Made by a program: the position numbers and the translations under genes. From Hyphomicrobiales bacterium (lineage in GTDB: Bacteria; Pseudomonadota; Alphaproteobacteria; Rhizobiales; Beijerinckiaceae): 64,000 bases of DNA. Below are positions 1 to 9,696 of the stretch, piece by piece. The stretch is taken from contig JAPLOU010000022.1 of NCBI GenBank assembly GCA_026400535.1, positions 32,917 to 96,916 of the forward strand, written 5' to 3'. Positions within the stretch are counted from its first letter, which is position 1. Each line of letters opens with the position of its first letter. The notes beneath the pieces are model-generated. The model worked only from the letters and a program-made list of their open reading frames with translations, ran no database searches and was not told where the DNA came from.

Positions 1-1
1 C

Positions 2-499
2 GCCGTTCGCCGTGCCGTGCACAAGGCGCTGCATGCCATTGAAACGGATCTCGAGAAACTCGCCTTCAACCGCTGTGTGGCGCATATCTACAGCCTCACC
101 AACCAGATCTCGAAGGCGATCGACCAGATGACGACCGATAGCCCGGACGCCGATATGGCCTTCGCCTTGCGCGAAGCAGCCGGATTCCTGGTCCAGATGG
201 TATCGCCGATGATGCCTCACCTCGGTGAGGAGTGCTGGCTCGCTCTTGGTTGCGAGGGGTTCGTGGCCGAGGCTCCCTGGCCCATTGCCGATCCGGCGCT
301 CCTGGTCGATGACTCCATCCTGTTGCCCGTGCAGGTCAACGGACGCAAACGCGACGAGGTCCTGGTTCCGGCCGATGCCGACCCCGCCTCGATTGAGGCC
401 ACTGTCCGCTCGCTTGCCAGCGTGATTCGGGCTATGGAGGGCCGGCCGGTCAAGAAAGTCATCGTGGTTCCACGGAGGATCGTCAATGTCGTCGGATGA
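2..499 (+). CDS. leuS: Leucyl-tRNA synthetase, C-terminal part (5' truncated by window edge)
   Basis: Charges tRNA-Leu with leucine in the cytoplasm. Only the last 165 or so residues are present; the reading frame is open from base 2. The visible part is the C-terminal helical anticodon-binding domain (AFNRCVAHIYSLTNQI near the start) followed by the small C-terminal domain with LPVQVNGRKRDEV and the ending KKVIVVPRRIVNVVG, which is typical of bacterial LeuRS. The stop overlaps the lptE start by 14 bases. LeuS-lptE-holA is a conserved order in alphaproteobacteria, so the three are probably cotranscribed. Confidence 0.95.
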   Translation, partial: AVRRAVHKALHAIETDLEKLAFNRCVAHIYSLTNQISKAIDQMTTDSPDADMAFALREAAGFLVQMVSPMMPHLGEECWLALGCEGFVAEAPWPIADPALLVDDSILLPVQVNGRKRDEVLVPADADPASIEATVRSLASVIRAMEGRPVKKVIVVPRRIVNVVG

Positions 500-1031
500 A
501 GCCATCGCCGGTCGGCGGATGTCCCGCCGCATGGTTGCGGCCATGGCCGCCGCGCTGACCCTGTCGGGATGCATCCGGCCCCTCTACAGCGACACGACCA
601 TGTCGACGCAGGGGGCAAGCATCCGGTCCACGCTGGCCGCGATCGATGTCCCGATGATTCCGGACAGCCTCGGGCACACCATGCGCAACGAGTTGGTCTA
701 TCTTCTGGAAGGCCGCAATGCGCAGACGCCCAAGCGCTACAAGCTGCTGATTGCCACCAACGAGAGCGTCGCAACCACCGTGGTCAACAGCGCCTTCCAG
801 CGCGCGGATGCCGCCAGCGTGCAGGCCACCGCCAACTATCGGCTGCTCACGGCAGACCAGTCCCGCGTGATCCTTAATGGCAGCGTCACAGGCTTCGCGA
901 CCTACGAGCGGACTCCGCAGCGTTTCTCCAACCTGCGCGCGGCGCGCGATGCGCAGCAGCGTGTTGCCCGTCATCTGGCCGAGCAGATTCACCTGCAACT
1001 CGCAACGCGCCTCGCGGCGGAACCGTCCTGA
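486..1031 (+). CDS. lptE: LPS-assembly lipoprotein LptE
   Basis: Outer-membrane lipoprotein that plugs and assists the LptD translocon, which inserts lipopolysaccharide into the outer leaflet. The protein has 181 residues if started at 486. An ATG at 519 gives a more conventional lipoprotein signal (MSRRMVAAMAAALTLSGC) and may be the true start. The lipobox LSGC marks the lipidated cysteine, followed by IRPLY, typical of this family. The family is poorly conserved, so the call rests on the lipobox, the length and the location between leuS and holA. It overlaps leuS and lies 6 bases before holA. Confidence 0.85.
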   Translation: MSSDEAIAGRRMSRRMVAAMAAALTLSGCIRPLYSDTTMSTQGASIRSTLAAIDVPMIPDSLGHTMRNELVYLLEGRNAQTPKRYKLLIATNESVATTVVNSAFQRADAASVQATANYRLLTADQSRVILNGSVTGFATYERTPQRFSNLRAARDAQQRVARHLAEQIHLQLATRLAAEPS

Positions 1032-1037
1032 TCCGCA

Positions 1038-2063
1038 ATGGTGGCCGTCAAGGCTCACGAGGCCGACCGCGCGCTCCGCTCGCTCGGCAAGGATATCCGC
1101 GTGGTCCTGATCTACGGTCCGGATCACGGCCTTGTCAGCGAGCGGGCCGAGGCGTTGGCACATCAGCATATCGCAGGGGGTTCGGATCCCTTTCAACTTG
1201 TCCGGCTTGACGGAGCCGACATCGCTGCTGATCCGATGAGATTGGTGGATGAAGCCAACACGATCGGCCTGTTCGGCGGCCAGCGCGCCATCCGGGTTTC
1301 AACCACCTCGCGTTCGCTCGTCGCTGCGGTCGAGCCCGTGCTGGCAACGCCGCCCCTTGATGCGCTGATTGTCCTCGAAGGCGGCGATCTGGCCCGCAAC
1401 CACGCTCTTCGGCTTATGGTGGAACGGGCGAAATCCGGGCTTGCGGTGCCATGCTACGCCGATACAGGACGCACACTCGATGCACTGATTGATCCAATAT
1501 TGAAAGATAACAGGATCGATATCGATCATGAGGCGCGAACACTGCTTCTGTCTCGTCTTGGCGCCGATCGGCAATTGTCGCGCCGCGAGATCGAGAAACT
1601 TGCCGCTTACTGCATGGGCAAGACGCGGATCGAGGTGGCGGATGTTGACATGGTCGTCGGTGATGCAGCGGCGCGCGATGTCGACGATGTGGTCGACCAA
1701 TTGTTCACCGGGTCGATGGAGCGCATGGACCGCTCATTCAGACGCCTGACACTGGCAGGCGAGGACCCCGTGGTGCTTCTGGGTTTTGTCGTCCGGCACG
1801 GGCTGGCTCTTCTGGCCGCGCGGCGGAGCCTGGAACAGGATCACAGACCCCTGGCCGAAGTGGTGGCCGGGATGCGCGGGATGTCATTCACACGAAAGCC
1901 CGCAATCGAAAGCGCGCTTGCACGATGGACGGTCCAGAGCCTGGTCGGGGCTCTGGCAACGGTGCACAGCGCCATGGCGCAGGCCCGTCGGCACCCGGCG
2001 CTGGCGGAAGAACTGGCGGCGCGCGCCCTGTGGAACCTCACCAGAACCGCCGCCCGGGAGTGA
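1038..2063 (+). CDS. holA: DNA polymerase III subunit delta
   Basis: Clamp-loader subunit that opens the beta sliding clamp during replication. It has 341 residues, the usual length. The N-terminal region contains VLIYGPDHGLVSERAE, the typical delta start of domain I, which lacks a working Walker A motif as expected for delta. The C-terminal part (DPVVLLGFVVRH and onward) matches the clamp-loader collar domain. It is the last gene of the rightward leuS-lptE-holA group and converges on parB, with only 4 bases between the stops. Confidence 0.93.
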   Translation: MVAVKAHEADRALRSLGKDIRVVLIYGPDHGLVSERAEALAHQHIAGGSDPFQLVRLDGADIAADPMRLVDEANTIGLFGGQRAIRVSTTSRSLVAAVEPVLATPPLDALIVLEGGDLARNHALRLMVERAKSGLAVPCYADTGRTLDALIDPILKDNRIDIDHEARTLLLSRLGADRQLSRREIEKLAAYCMGKTRIEVADVDMVVGDAAARDVDDVVDQLFTGSMERMDRSFRRLTLAGEDPVVLLGFVVRHGLALLAARRSLEQDHRPLAEVVAGMRGMSFTRKPAIESALARWTVQSLVGALATVHSAMAQARRHPALAEELAARALWNLTRTAARE

Positions 2064-2067
2064 TGGG

Positions 2068-2940
2068 TCAGCTCTTCAGCCTGCGACAGACACCCTCGAG
2101 TTGATCAAGTGTCCTATAGCGGATCATGAGCTGCCCGCCGCCATGAGCCTTGTGGGCGATGTCCACCTTGAGACCGAGCACATCTTCCAGCGCCTGCTCG
2201 AGCGCGCGTGTATCGGGGTCCTTTGCAGCACTCGCCCTGCCAGCTGTCTCAACAGTCCTGGCCGGCTCCTGCGCGAGGCGCTCGACATCCCGCACCGTCA
2301 GGCCTTCCGAGACGATCCTGCGCGCCACGGCCTCCGGATCGGACAGCGCGAGCAGCGCACGGGCATGGCCGGGCGACAACTGACCCTCGGCGAGCTGCTT
2401 GCGGACGCTGTCGGGCAGCTTCATCAGCCGCAAGGTGTTGGCGACATGGCTGCGGCTCTTGCCGATCGCCTTCGACAGGTCAAGTTGCGTGTAGCCGAAC
2501 TCGTTCATCAACTGCTCGTAGCCCTGCGCCTCATCGAGCGCATTCAGGTCCGATCGCTGGACGTTCTCGACAATCGCGATCTCAAGGGCGTCCTTGTCGC
2601 TGGCTTCGACAAGGATGATCGGGGCTTCATGCAGGCCCGCGCGCTGCGCAGCGCGCCAGCGGCGCTCTCCCGCAATGATCTCGAACACATCCACCAGACC
2701 CGGGACGGATCGGACAAGGATCGGTTGAATGATGCCACGCTCCCGGATCGATTGGGCGAGATCATCAAGCTCGTTGTCATCGAAGGTCTTGCGCGGGTTG
2801 CGCGGGTTCGGCCGCAGGAACTCGATCGGCGCAAGCCGCTGGCCCCGTCCCCGCTCCACAGCGCCGATTTCATCGCCCACATCACCGATCAGGGCCGCCA
2901 GACCGCGCCCCAGACGCGACCGTCCCGGTTCATCTGCCAT
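2068..2940 (-). CDS. parB: Chromosome partitioning protein ParB
   Basis: CTP-dependent DNA clamp that loads at parS and, with ParA, segregates the chromosome origin. The start at 2940 is chosen because an AGGAG ribosome-binding site lies 8 bases upstream; an upstream GTG at 2958 has no such site. The protein has 290 residues. GRGLAALIGD (11-20) is the N-terminal ParA-contact segment. GERRWR (91-96) and ENVQRSDLN (125-133) are the CTP-binding boxes. A helix-turn-helix follows (about 150-172), then a C-terminal dimerisation region. It lies 33 bases after parA, probably in one operon. Two parS sites lie at 4394 and 6391. Confidence 0.97.
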   Translation of the reverse strand: MADEPGRSRLGRGLAALIGDVGDEIGAVERGRGQRLAPIEFLRPNPRNPRKTFDDNELDDLAQSIRERGIIQPILVRSVPGLVDVFEIIAGERRWRAAQRAGLHEAPIILVEASDKDALEIAIVENVQRSDLNALDEAQGYEQLMNEFGYTQLDLSKAIGKSRSHVANTLRLMKLPDSVRKQLAEGQLSPGHARALLALSDPEAVARRIVSEGLTVRDVERLAQEPARTVETAGRASAAKDPDTRALEQALEDVLGLKVDIAHKAHGGGQLMIRYRTLDQLEGVCRRLKS

Positions 2941-2973
2941 TATGGTTCTCCTGGTCACGCATCCACGCCATCG

Positions 2974-3810
2974 TCAATTCGCCCGGAGACGATGCTCCCG
3001 CTGGATGACCTCCGAGGCAAGTTTCAGATAGGCCTGCGAGCCCGCGCATTTCAGGTCATAGAGCAAAGCGGGCTTTCCATAGGACGGCGCCTCGGACACC
3101 CGAACATTGCGGGGAATCACCGTATCGTAGACCTTGTCCCCCATGAACTGACGGACATCTGCCATCACTTGGCCGGACAGGTTGTTGCGCGGATCGTACA
3201 TGGTCAACACCACGCCCTGGATCGTCAGCCTCGGATTCAGCGTCGTCCGCACCTGTTCGACGGTGGCAATCAGCTGACTGAGTCCCTCCAGCGCAAAGAA
3301 CTCGCACTGCAGCGGCACAAGGACCGCATCGGAGGCCGTCAAGGCATTGATCGTCAGCAAATTCAACGACGGGGGACAATCAATCAGCACGTAACCGAAT
3401 CGATCGTCCCCGGTCGGCAACTTGGCGATCGCATCGCGAAGCCGTGTGACCCGATCCCGGTGGGCGGCAATCTCAAGTTCGACGCCGAGCAGATCGAGTG
3501 TGGATGGTGCAATGAACAGGTTCGGTACGGCGGTGTCATGCACGACATCGGCCAGAGAGCGCTCCGCGCTCATTACATCATAGGTCGAGGACCTGCGGCT
3601 CTTGCGGTCAAGGCCGAGACCGGTCGACGCATTGCCCTGCGGATCAAGGTCAATGATCAGGACGCGTTCGCCGATGGCTGCAAGCGCCGTCCCAAGATTG
3701 ATTGCTGTCGTTGTCTTGCCAACGCCGCCCTTCTGGTTCGCCAGCGCCAGGACACGGCTGGCGCCACAGCGAGGGGGAACCGTGAGAAGAATGTCTTGCT
3801 CAAGTGGCAT
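2974..3810 (-). CDS. parA: Chromosome partitioning ATPase ParA
   Basis: DNA-binding ATPase that forms a gradient on the nucleoid and pulls ParB-parS complexes apart. It has 278 residues. The deviant Walker A motif KGGVGKTTT lies at residues 27-35, followed by LIIDLDPQGNAST and later VLIDCPPSL (Walker B). It carries no N-terminal helix-turn-helix, so it is the chromosomal short form rather than a plasmid type Ia ParA. The start overlaps the 3' end of rsmG by 11 bases, so expression is likely coupled to the mnmG-rsmG genes upstream. Confidence 0.97.
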   Translation of the reverse strand: MPLEQDILLTVPPRCGASRVLALANQKGGVGKTTTAINLGTALAAIGERVLIIDLDPQGNASTGLGLDRKSRRSSTYDVMSAERSLADVVHDTAVPNLFIAPSTLDLLGVELEIAAHRDRVTRLRDAIAKLPTGDDRFGYVLIDCPPSLNLLTINALTASDAVLVPLQCEFFALEGLSQLIATVEQVRTTLNPRLTIQGVVLTMYDPRNNLSGQVMADVRQFMGDKVYDTVIPRNVRVSEAPSYGKPALLYDLKCAGSQAYLKLASEVIQREHRLRAN

Positions 3811-4465
3811 CGGTCTGCACCTTTGGCTGGCTCATCCTGACCAGAACGATCCGTGCGTCCCGGTCCGTCAGGCTTTGTCGCACATCAGCGCAGAACACCC
3901 AAGATGTTGCGGCTTCATGCAATTCCTTCTCTACATCTTGTCCCTTTGGAAAGATACCCACGGCACCCCTTCTCAACAGATCGTTAGACCATCCCAACAG
4001 CTCGGTCAGCGGAGCAAGCGCACGCGCACTCACGACCGAGAAGGTCGGATCGAGTTTCGGCAGAATCTGCTCGATTCGACCCTCATGGACGACGGCATCG
4101 AGGTGTAGCAACCGACAGATATGCCGGAGGAACGCACACTTTCGTCCGTTGCTCTCGACAAGGTGCGTGGGACCAGCGCGCTTTTCAGTTCGCACGATCG
4201 CGACCACCAGCCCGGGAAAGCCACCCCCGGAGCCGAGGTCAAGCCACGGGCCCGGCTGCTGTCCATGATCGAGAAGCTGGAGCGAATCGGCGATGTGACG
4301 TGTCCAGACCTGGCTCAGCGTCGAGGGACCGACAAGATTCTTGATGGCCTGCCAACGCGCTAGTTCATGCGCCAGGACGTCCAGTTTAGCCAATGTTTCA
4401 CGTGAAACATGAGCAGACGCCGCCACGACGGCCCGACCTTCACCATCATCCGACAAGCTGGTCAT
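3800..4465 (-). CDS. rsmG: 16S rRNA (guanine527-N7)-methyltransferase RsmG
   Basis: Methylates G527 of 16S rRNA using S-adenosylmethionine. It has 221 residues. The SAM-binding loop [12 protein letters not shown] lies around 74-85, after the conserved RHIADSL. The start lies inside the 3' end of mnmG (20-base overlap), so the two are probably translationally coupled. Residues 19-24 (HVSRET) are encoded by a perfect parS palindrome, so this part of the protein is also under DNA-site constraint. The order mnmG-rsmG-parA-parB is conserved in many bacteria near the origin. Confidence 0.95.
   Translation of the reverse strand: MTSLSDDGEGRAVVAASAHVSRETLAKLDVLAHELARWQAIKNLVGPSTLSQVWTRHIADSLQLLDHGQQPGPWLDLGSGGGFPGLVVAIVRTEKRAGPTHLVESNGRKCAFLRHICRLLHLDAVVHEGRIEQILPKLDPTFSVVSARALAPLTELLGWSNDLLRRGAVGIFPKGQDVEKELHEAATSWVFCADVRQSLTDRDARIVLVRMSQPKVQTDAT
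4394..4409. promoter_or_regulatory. parS partition site inside rsmG
   Basis: The 16-bp perfect palindrome TGTTTCACGTGAAACA is identical to the bacterial consensus parS bound by ParB. It is inside the rsmG coding sequence, where it encodes codons for H-V-S-R-E-T together with the flanking base. It lies about 1.5 kb from parB and about 6.5 kb from the putative origin. Confidence 0.95.
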
Positions 4466-6341
4466 GGATGCCGTGTACCGGTTCCAGGAGGTTTGCCCGA
4501 TGTTTGCGCGCCTGAATGGCGAGGATGGTCAAGGCTGCCGGTGTCACGCCTTCCATCCGTGCCGCGTGTCCGAGCGTCGGCGGCCGACGCTCGCCGAGTT
4601 TGACCTTCACCTCGTTCGATAATCCCGGAATGTTGGCAAAGTCCATCTCTTCAGGAAGAGCGATGGCGGCATCGCGCCGGAAGATATCGACATCGGCCTG
4701 CTGCCTGTCCATATAGACAGCATAGACGGCATCGGAAACGACACGGTCTGCAATGCGGGGTTCCACATCGGCAAGCTGTGGCCACAGACGTGTCAGCTGA
4801 TCAAGCGTAACGTCTGGGTAGGACAACAGATCGAACGCGCTCCGCCTGACCCCATCAAGCTTCATCGCCAAGCCATGACGCAGCCCTTCAGTCGGCGTGA
4901 CGGATAGTGATTTCAGTTCGGAGGCGAATCGCAGAATTTTCGCGGCTTGATCGCACACCCGCCTTTGACGCCCGCCACCCAGAAGTCCGTAGCGTATCCC
5001 CGTGGCACTGAGACGTTCATCCGCATTGTCAATCCGCAGCGACAGTCTGAACTCGCAACGCGAGGTGAACATGCGATACGGTTCTGTTACCCCCCGGGAG
5101 ACGAGATCATCGACCATCACGCCGATATACGATGTCGCCCGGTCGAAGGCGTGACCTTCACGGCCTGACGCCTTCAGGGCCGCATTCAGACCCGCCGCCA
5201 GACCCTGGGCTGCAGCCTCTTCATAGCCCGTTGTCCCATTGATCTGACCAGCCAGAAACAACCCTTCGACAGCCCGCAACTCGAGCGTGGGCTTCAAGGC
5301 TCGCGGGTCGACATAGTCATACTCGATCGCGTAGCCAGGCCTCAGGATCGACACGTCCTCAAGTCCCGGAATCGTCTTGACAAGATCCCGCTGAACATCT
5401 TCCGGCAGAGAGGTCGAGATCCCGTTTGGGTAGACCGTGTCATCATCCAGACCCTCGGGCTCCAGAAAGATCTGGTGCCCATCCCGATCACCAAACCGGA
5501 CAATCTTGTCCTCGATCGACGGACAGTATCGCGGCCCACGGCCTTCGATCACACCCGCATACATCGGTGAGGCATGCAGGTTCGCGCGGATCAGATCGTG
5601 TGTCGCCTTTGTGGTCCGGGTGATTCCGCAGGCGATCTGGCGCAAGGGCAGTTGGTCCGTCATCAGGGAGAAGGGCTCTGGGTCGGTATCCCCTTCCTGC
5701 ATCTCCAACAGGCTCCACTTGATCGTCTTGCTGGACAAGCGTGGAGGTGTGCCAGTCTTGAGCCGTCCCAACGGCAGACCAAGCTGCTCGAACTGGGATG
5801 ATAGACCGACGGAGCGCTCATCACCCATGCGTCCCGCGGGAATCTGCCGCAATCCAAGATGGATCACACCCCGCAGAAAGGTTCCCGTGGTGATGACAAG
5901 TGTTCCGCATCCGAATCGCTGTCCGTCGCCCAGTTGAACCCCTGACACCCGGCGTCCCACTTGCTCGAAGCTGACCACGTCTCCTTCAAGAATCGACAGA
6001 TTGGTCTGGCTTCGCAACAGCCCCTGGATCGCCTCCCGATACCGTTCGCGGTCTGCCTGGGCTCTTGGCCCACGCACTGCAGGTCCCTTGCGTCGGTTAA
6101 GAAGCCGAAACTGGATACCTGCGGCGTCGGCAGCCCGCCCCATCAGGCCGTCGAGCGCATCGACCTCCCGGACAAGATGGCCTTTGCCAAGCCCGCCAAT
6201 AGCCGGGTTGCAGGACATGACGCCGATCGTCGAGATGCTGTGGGTGACCAGCAATGTCGACGCACCCATGCGTGCAGCTGCCGCTGCAGCCTCAACCCCT
6301 GCATGGCCGCCGCCAACCACAACAACATCATACCCGGCCAT
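4446..6341 (-). CDS. mnmG: tRNA U34 carboxymethylaminomethyl modification enzyme MnmG (GidA)
   Basis: FAD-dependent partner of MnmE; together they install the cmnm5 group on wobble uridine 34 of certain tRNAs. The open frame reaches back to 6410, but the start at 6341 ([15 protein letters not shown]) is chosen because a perfect AGGAGG lies 7 bases upstream and it yields the normal length (631 residues). The FAD dinucleotide motif GGGHAG lies at residues 10-15. The longer frame would begin MMFHVKHH, which is only translated parS sequence. It is followed by rsmG with a 20-base overlap and preceded by mnmE in the same direction. Confidence 0.96.
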   Translation of the reverse strand: MAGYDVVVVGGGHAGVEAAAAAARMGASTLLVTHSISTIGVMSCNPAIGGLGKGHLVREVDALDGLMGRAADAAGIQFRLLNRRKGPAVRGPRAQADRERYREAIQGLLRSQTNLSILEGDVVSFEQVGRRVSGVQLGDGQRFGCGTLVITTGTFLRGVIHLGLRQIPAGRMGDERSVGLSSQFEQLGLPLGRLKTGTPPRLSSKTIKWSLLEMQEGDTDPEPFSLMTDQLPLRQIACGITRTTKATHDLIRANLHASPMYAGVIEGRGPRYCPSIEDKIVRFGDRDGHQIFLEPEGLDDDTVYPNGISTSLPEDVQRDLVKTIPGLEDVSILRPGYAIEYDYVDPRALKPTLELRAVEGLFLAGQINGTTGYEEAAAQGLAAGLNAALKASGREGHAFDRATSYIGVMVDDLVSRGVTEPYRMFTSRCEFRLSLRIDNADERLSATGIRYGLLGGGRQRRVCDQAAKILRFASELKSLSVTPTEGLRHGLAMKLDGVRRSAFDLLSYPDVTLDQLTRLWPQLADVEPRIADRVVSDAVYAVYMDRQQADVDIFRRDAAIALPEEMDFANIPGLSNEVKVKLGERRPPTLGHAARMEGVTPAALTILAIQARKHRANLLEPVHGIHDQLVG

Positions 6342-6390
6342 GGGCCCGCCTCCTGATTTCAGTCCGACGCGGCACCGCTGCACCCGATGA

Positions 6391-6406
6391 TGTTTCACGT
6401 GAAACA
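6391..6406. promoter_or_regulatory. parS partition site in the mnmE-mnmG gap
   Basis: Second perfect copy of TGTTTCACGTGAAACA, 50 bases upstream of the chosen mnmG start and downstream of the mnmE stop. It is about 2.0 kb from the first copy and about 4.3 kb from the hemE side of the putative origin. Read as protein it gives MFHVKH, a frequent cause of over-long mnmG start calls. Confidence 0.95.
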
Positions 6407-6434
6407 TCATGTCCGGCGCAACGCCACGGAAATG

Positions 6435-7751
6435 CTACTTACCGATACAGAACCCTTCGAACAAGCGGTCAAGGACCGTGTCGAGATCGGTTTGGCCCAC
6501 CAGGCGCGACAGCGCGCTGCTCGCCCCGCGGAGATCCTCCGCAGCCAACTCGGGAAGCCCAGCCGCCAGCGAGCGGTCCAGGCAATCACGCATCTCGACG
6601 AGGCAGCGCCGGTGTCTCTCCCGCGATACCAGCGAGGCTTCGGCTGGACCCGACGCACTGAGCCTTTTGATGATTTCGAGCTCGAGACCCTCAAGCCCCT
6701 GTCCGGTCCGACTCGACACCATCAGCGCGCCCGGCGGCGGCTGACCGCCAAGATCCGCCTTGCTGTACACACGCACCGTACCAAGGCTTCCGGTGTCGGC
6801 CGCGTCGAGCTCCGGCGCGTCGTGACTGAAAACCGAGACAACCACATCGGCCTGCCGCGCGCGGCTCAAGGCACGGCGAATTCCTTCCTGCTCGATCGGA
6901 TCGGTACTCTCCTGGATGCCGGCCGAATCCACATAGACCACCGGCCAACCGGCCAGCGCGACCGATGTCTCGATAACATCCCGCGTCGTTCCTGGCCTTT
7001 CGGAGACAATGGCCACATCACGTCTGGTCAGGGCGTTCAACAGTGAAGACTTCCCCGCATTGGGCCGACCCGTGATCACCACGCTGAACCCCTCGCGGAT
7101 CCGCCGCCCATGAGCCTCGCCCGAAAGGACGGCGCCAACCTCCCCGCGCAACGCGAGTGTGGCCCGCCGCGCCCGCCCGAACGCGCCCGAGTCGACATCA
7201 CCTTCATCAGAGAAATCCAGCTCTGCTTCAATCCACGATCGTGCCTGAACGAGCTCGTCGGCCCACCGACGCGCGACAGCCCCCAGCTCTCCGCTGAGCT
7301 GCCGCTGGGCCTGCTGCAACTGGGCATCCGTCTCTGCCGCCAGCAGCTCCCCAAGGGCTTCGACCTGCAGCAGATCAAGCTTGCCGTTGTACAGCGACCG
7401 CCGGCTGAATTCACCCGGTTCGGCGAGGCGGATCTCGTCGGAGAGCGCCGGCAACAGCGCCAAAACAGCAGCAATGACGGCAGCGCTCCCGTGAACGTGA
7501 AGTTCCAGGACATCCTCGCCAGTGGCACTGTGCGGCCCCGCAAAGAGTATGGCAATACAATCATCGATCCGCGCACCAGTCGCCGGGTTCCGCAGGATCG
7601 CGCGCTGCGCTCTCCGATGGACAAGGGGTTTGTCCAGGATTGCCTCAGCAGCGAAGCGCGCAAGCCTCCCTGAAACCCGAACGACGGCAATGGCAGCCCT
7701 GTTAGCGCCCGATGACAGCGCAACGATGGTCTGGTTCGACACGACGCCCAT
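6435..7751 (-). CDS. mnmE: tRNA modification GTPase MnmE (TrmE)
   Basis: Potassium-activated GTPase that, with MnmG, modifies wobble uridines in tRNA. It has 438 residues. The N-terminal tetrahydrofolate-binding domain starts with TIVALSSG...AIAVVRVSG. The inserted G domain has its P-loop GRPNAGKSS at 228-236 and DSAG as G3. The protein ends in FCIGK, the C-[IL]-G-K signature that carries the catalytic cysteine. A purine-rich AGGCAGGG sits just upstream of the ATG. It lies between rho and mnmG, all reading away from the origin. Confidence 0.96.
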   Translation of the reverse strand: MGVVSNQTIVALSSGANRAAIAVVRVSGRLARFAAEAILDKPLVHRRAQRAILRNPATGARIDDCIAILFAGPHSATGEDVLELHVHGSAAVIAAVLALLPALSDEIRLAEPGEFSRRSLYNGKLDLLQVEALGELLAAETDAQLQQAQRQLSGELGAVARRWADELVQARSWIEAELDFSDEGDVDSGAFGRARRATLALRGEVGAVLSGEAHGRRIREGFSVVITGRPNAGKSSLLNALTRRDVAIVSERPGTTRDVIETSVALAGWPVVYVDSAGIQESTDPIEQEGIRRALSRARQADVVVSVFSHDAPELDAADTGSLGTVRVYSKADLGGQPPPGALMVSSRTGQGLEGLELEIIKRLSASGPAEASLVSRERHRRCLVEMRDCLDRSLAAGLPELAAEDLRGASSALSRLVGQTDLDTVLDRLFEGFCIGK

Positions 7752-7791
7752 CCCTGCCTGATCGGTACGGATCCGAATCGGACGCGTCTGA

Positions 7792-9057
7792 TCAGGTATT
7801 CATCGACTCAAAAAACTCACTGTTCTGCTTGGTCTGCCGCAGCTTGTCGATCAGAAACTCGATCGCGTCCTGAGGACCCATCGGATTCAGAATGCGCCGC
7901 AGGACATAGGTTTTCTGCAACTGGTCGCGCGGTGTGATGAGCTCTTCTTTGCGCGTACCCGACTTGAGGATATCGATGGCCGGGAACACACGCTTGTCTG
8001 CCACCTTGCGATCAAGCACGATCTCGGAGTTGCCCGTGCCCTTGAATTCCTCGAAGATCACCTCGTCCATGCGGCTCCCGGTGTCGATCAGGGCCGTCGC
8101 GATGATGGTCAGCGAACCCCCCTCCTCGATGTTTCGTGCCGCTCCGAAAAAGCGTTTCGGCCGCTGCAGCGCGTTGGCATCGACGCCGCCCGTCAACACC
8201 TTGCCCGATGATGGGACGACCGTGTTGTAGGCACGACCCAGGCGCGTGATCGAGTCCAGCAGGATCACCACATCACGGTTGTGTTCGACGAGGCGCTTTG
8301 CCTTCTCGATGACCATTTCCGCAACCTGAACGTGTCGGGAGGCAGGCTCGTCGAACGTCGACGACACAACCTCGCCCTTCACGGACCGCTGCATGTCCGT
8401 CACTTCTTCCGGACGTTCGTCGATCAGCAGGACGATCAGATAGCACTCCGGATGATTCGACGTGATCGACTGCGCGATATTCTGCAGCAGCACTGTCTTC
8501 CCCGTCCGCGGAGGCGCCACGATCAAGGCACGCTGGCCCTTGCCGATGGGGGAGACAATGTCGATCACCCGCGCCGAGAAATCCTTCCGGGTCGGGTCGG
8601 TCACTTCCATCTTCAAGCGGGACTCAGGATACAGCGGCGTCAGGTTGTCGAAATTGACCTTGTGCTTGGTTTTCTCCGGATCCTCGAAATTGATCAGGTT
8701 GACCTTCAGCAGCGCAAAATATCGTTCGGCATCCTTGGGGCCGCGAATGGGCCCCTCCACCGTATCACCGGTGCGCAGACCAAACTTGCGGATCTGCGTC
8801 GGCGAAACGTAGATGTCGTCAGGCCCGGCCAGATAATTTGAATCCGGGGAGCGCAGGAAGCCGAAACCATCCTGCAGGACCTCGACCACGCCTTCACCGA
8901 TGATCTCCACCTCCCGCGCCGCAAGCTGCTTCAGGATCGCGAACATCAGCTCCTGTTTGCGCAAGGTTCCCGCATTCTCGACCTCCACCTCCTCGGCAAA
9001 GGTCATCAGTTCAGTCGGAGACTTGGACTTCAGGTCCTGAAGTTTGATTTCGCGCAT
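7792..9057 (-). CDS. rho: Transcription termination factor Rho
   Basis: Hexameric RNA helicase that ends transcription at Rho-dependent sites. The start at 9057 ([12 protein letters not shown]) matches the usual alphaproteobacterial N-terminus; an upstream ATG at 9072 adds five residues and is an alternative. With the 9057 start the protein has 421 residues. An N-terminal Rho domain is followed by the cold-shock RNA-binding fold ([13 protein letters not shown]), Walker A (APPRTGKT), and [13 protein letters not shown] with the Walker B region. A 195-base gap separates it from hemJ, so it may have its own promoter. Confidence 0.97.
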   Translation of the reverse strand: MREIKLQDLKSKSPTELMTFAEEVEVENAGTLRKQELMFAILKQLAAREVEIIGEGVVEVLQDGFGFLRSPDSNYLAGPDDIYVSPTQIRKFGLRTGDTVEGPIRGPKDAERYFALLKVNLINFEDPEKTKHKVNFDNLTPLYPESRLKMEVTDPTRKDFSARVIDIVSPIGKGQRALIVAPPRTGKTVLLQNIAQSITSNHPECYLIVLLIDERPEEVTDMQRSVKGEVVSSTFDEPASRHVQVAEMVIEKAKRLVEHNRDVVILLDSITRLGRAYNTVVPSSGKVLTGGVDANALQRPKRFFGAARNIEEGGSLTIIATALIDTGSRMDEVIFEEFKGTGNSEIVLDRKVADKRVFPAIDILKSGTRKEELITPRDQLQKTYVLRRILNPMGPQDAIEFLIDKLRQTKQNSEFFESMNT

Positions 9058-9267
9058 GAGGGCATCGGTCATGGTTGTGCTATCGGCAGGCGGGACCCGA
9101 GCATGAGCGCGGAAAGCCGGGCCGAACGGCAGACAAGAAAGGGAAGGATCGACATCGATGACACCACGGTGCCGCCGAACCTCATTCGATCTGCAAGGAG
9201 AGAAAGCGCATCGTTCTAGCCCGTTTCGTGCGAACTCTCAAGCCCCATCAACGGCCATGAAACGGCG

Positions 9268-9690
9268 TCACGCCGGCTTCACGATAACCATCGCCACAAT
9301 GAGCAGCATCAGAAGGGTCGGCACTTCGTTCACGATCCTGAAAAACCGTGCCGAACGCTGGTTTCTGTCCTCGGCAAAGACACGGACCTGCCCAGCCAGG
9401 AATCCATGGGCGGCCGAGAGCGCTATCAACGCCATAAGCTTTACCTGAAACCACCCAGCCCCGAGCCAGTTGCCACGCCAGGCCAGATACAGCCCGCTCG
9501 CCCATCCCACGATCATCGCAGGCGTCATGATCGCCTTCAACAACCGCCGCTCCATCACCTTGAACGTCTCGGACTGGACTGATCCAAGCTCGGCTGCGCA
9601 GTGATAGATCATCAGCCGCGGCAGGTACAGCAGAGCCGCCATCCACGATATGATGGCAACAACATGCAGCGCCTTGATCCACTCATACAT
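9268..9690 (-). CDS. hemJ: Protoporphyrinogen oxidase HemJ
   Basis: Membrane enzyme that oxidises protoporphyrinogen IX to protoporphyrin IX late in haem synthesis. It has 140 residues with four hydrophobic segments, as in the HemJ (UPF0093) family. The N-terminal WIKALHVVAIISWMAALLYLPRL contains the conserved histidine, the tryptophan and the YLPRL motif, and the C-terminal EVPTLLMLLIVAMVIVKP is also typical. It starts 6 bases after the hemE stop and is probably cotranscribed with it; both act in the haem pathway. Confidence 0.93.
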   Translation of the reverse strand: MYEWIKALHVVAIISWMAALLYLPRLMIYHCAAELGSVQSETFKVMERRLLKAIMTPAMIVGWASGLYLAWRGNWLGAGWFQVKLMALIALSAAHGFLAGQVRVFAEDRNQRSARFFRIVNEVPTLLMLLIVAMVIVKPA

Positions 9691-9696
9691 CGGCGC

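Noticed and set aside
1786..3840. 684-residue rightward open frame over parA and parB
   Set aside because: It is a GC-rich shadow frame; the opposite strand encodes clear ParA and ParB.
6342..6410. Longer mnmG start beginning MMFHVKHH
   Set aside because: This segment is translated parS sequence, and the ATG at 6341 has a perfect AGGAGG at proper spacing and gives the normal length.
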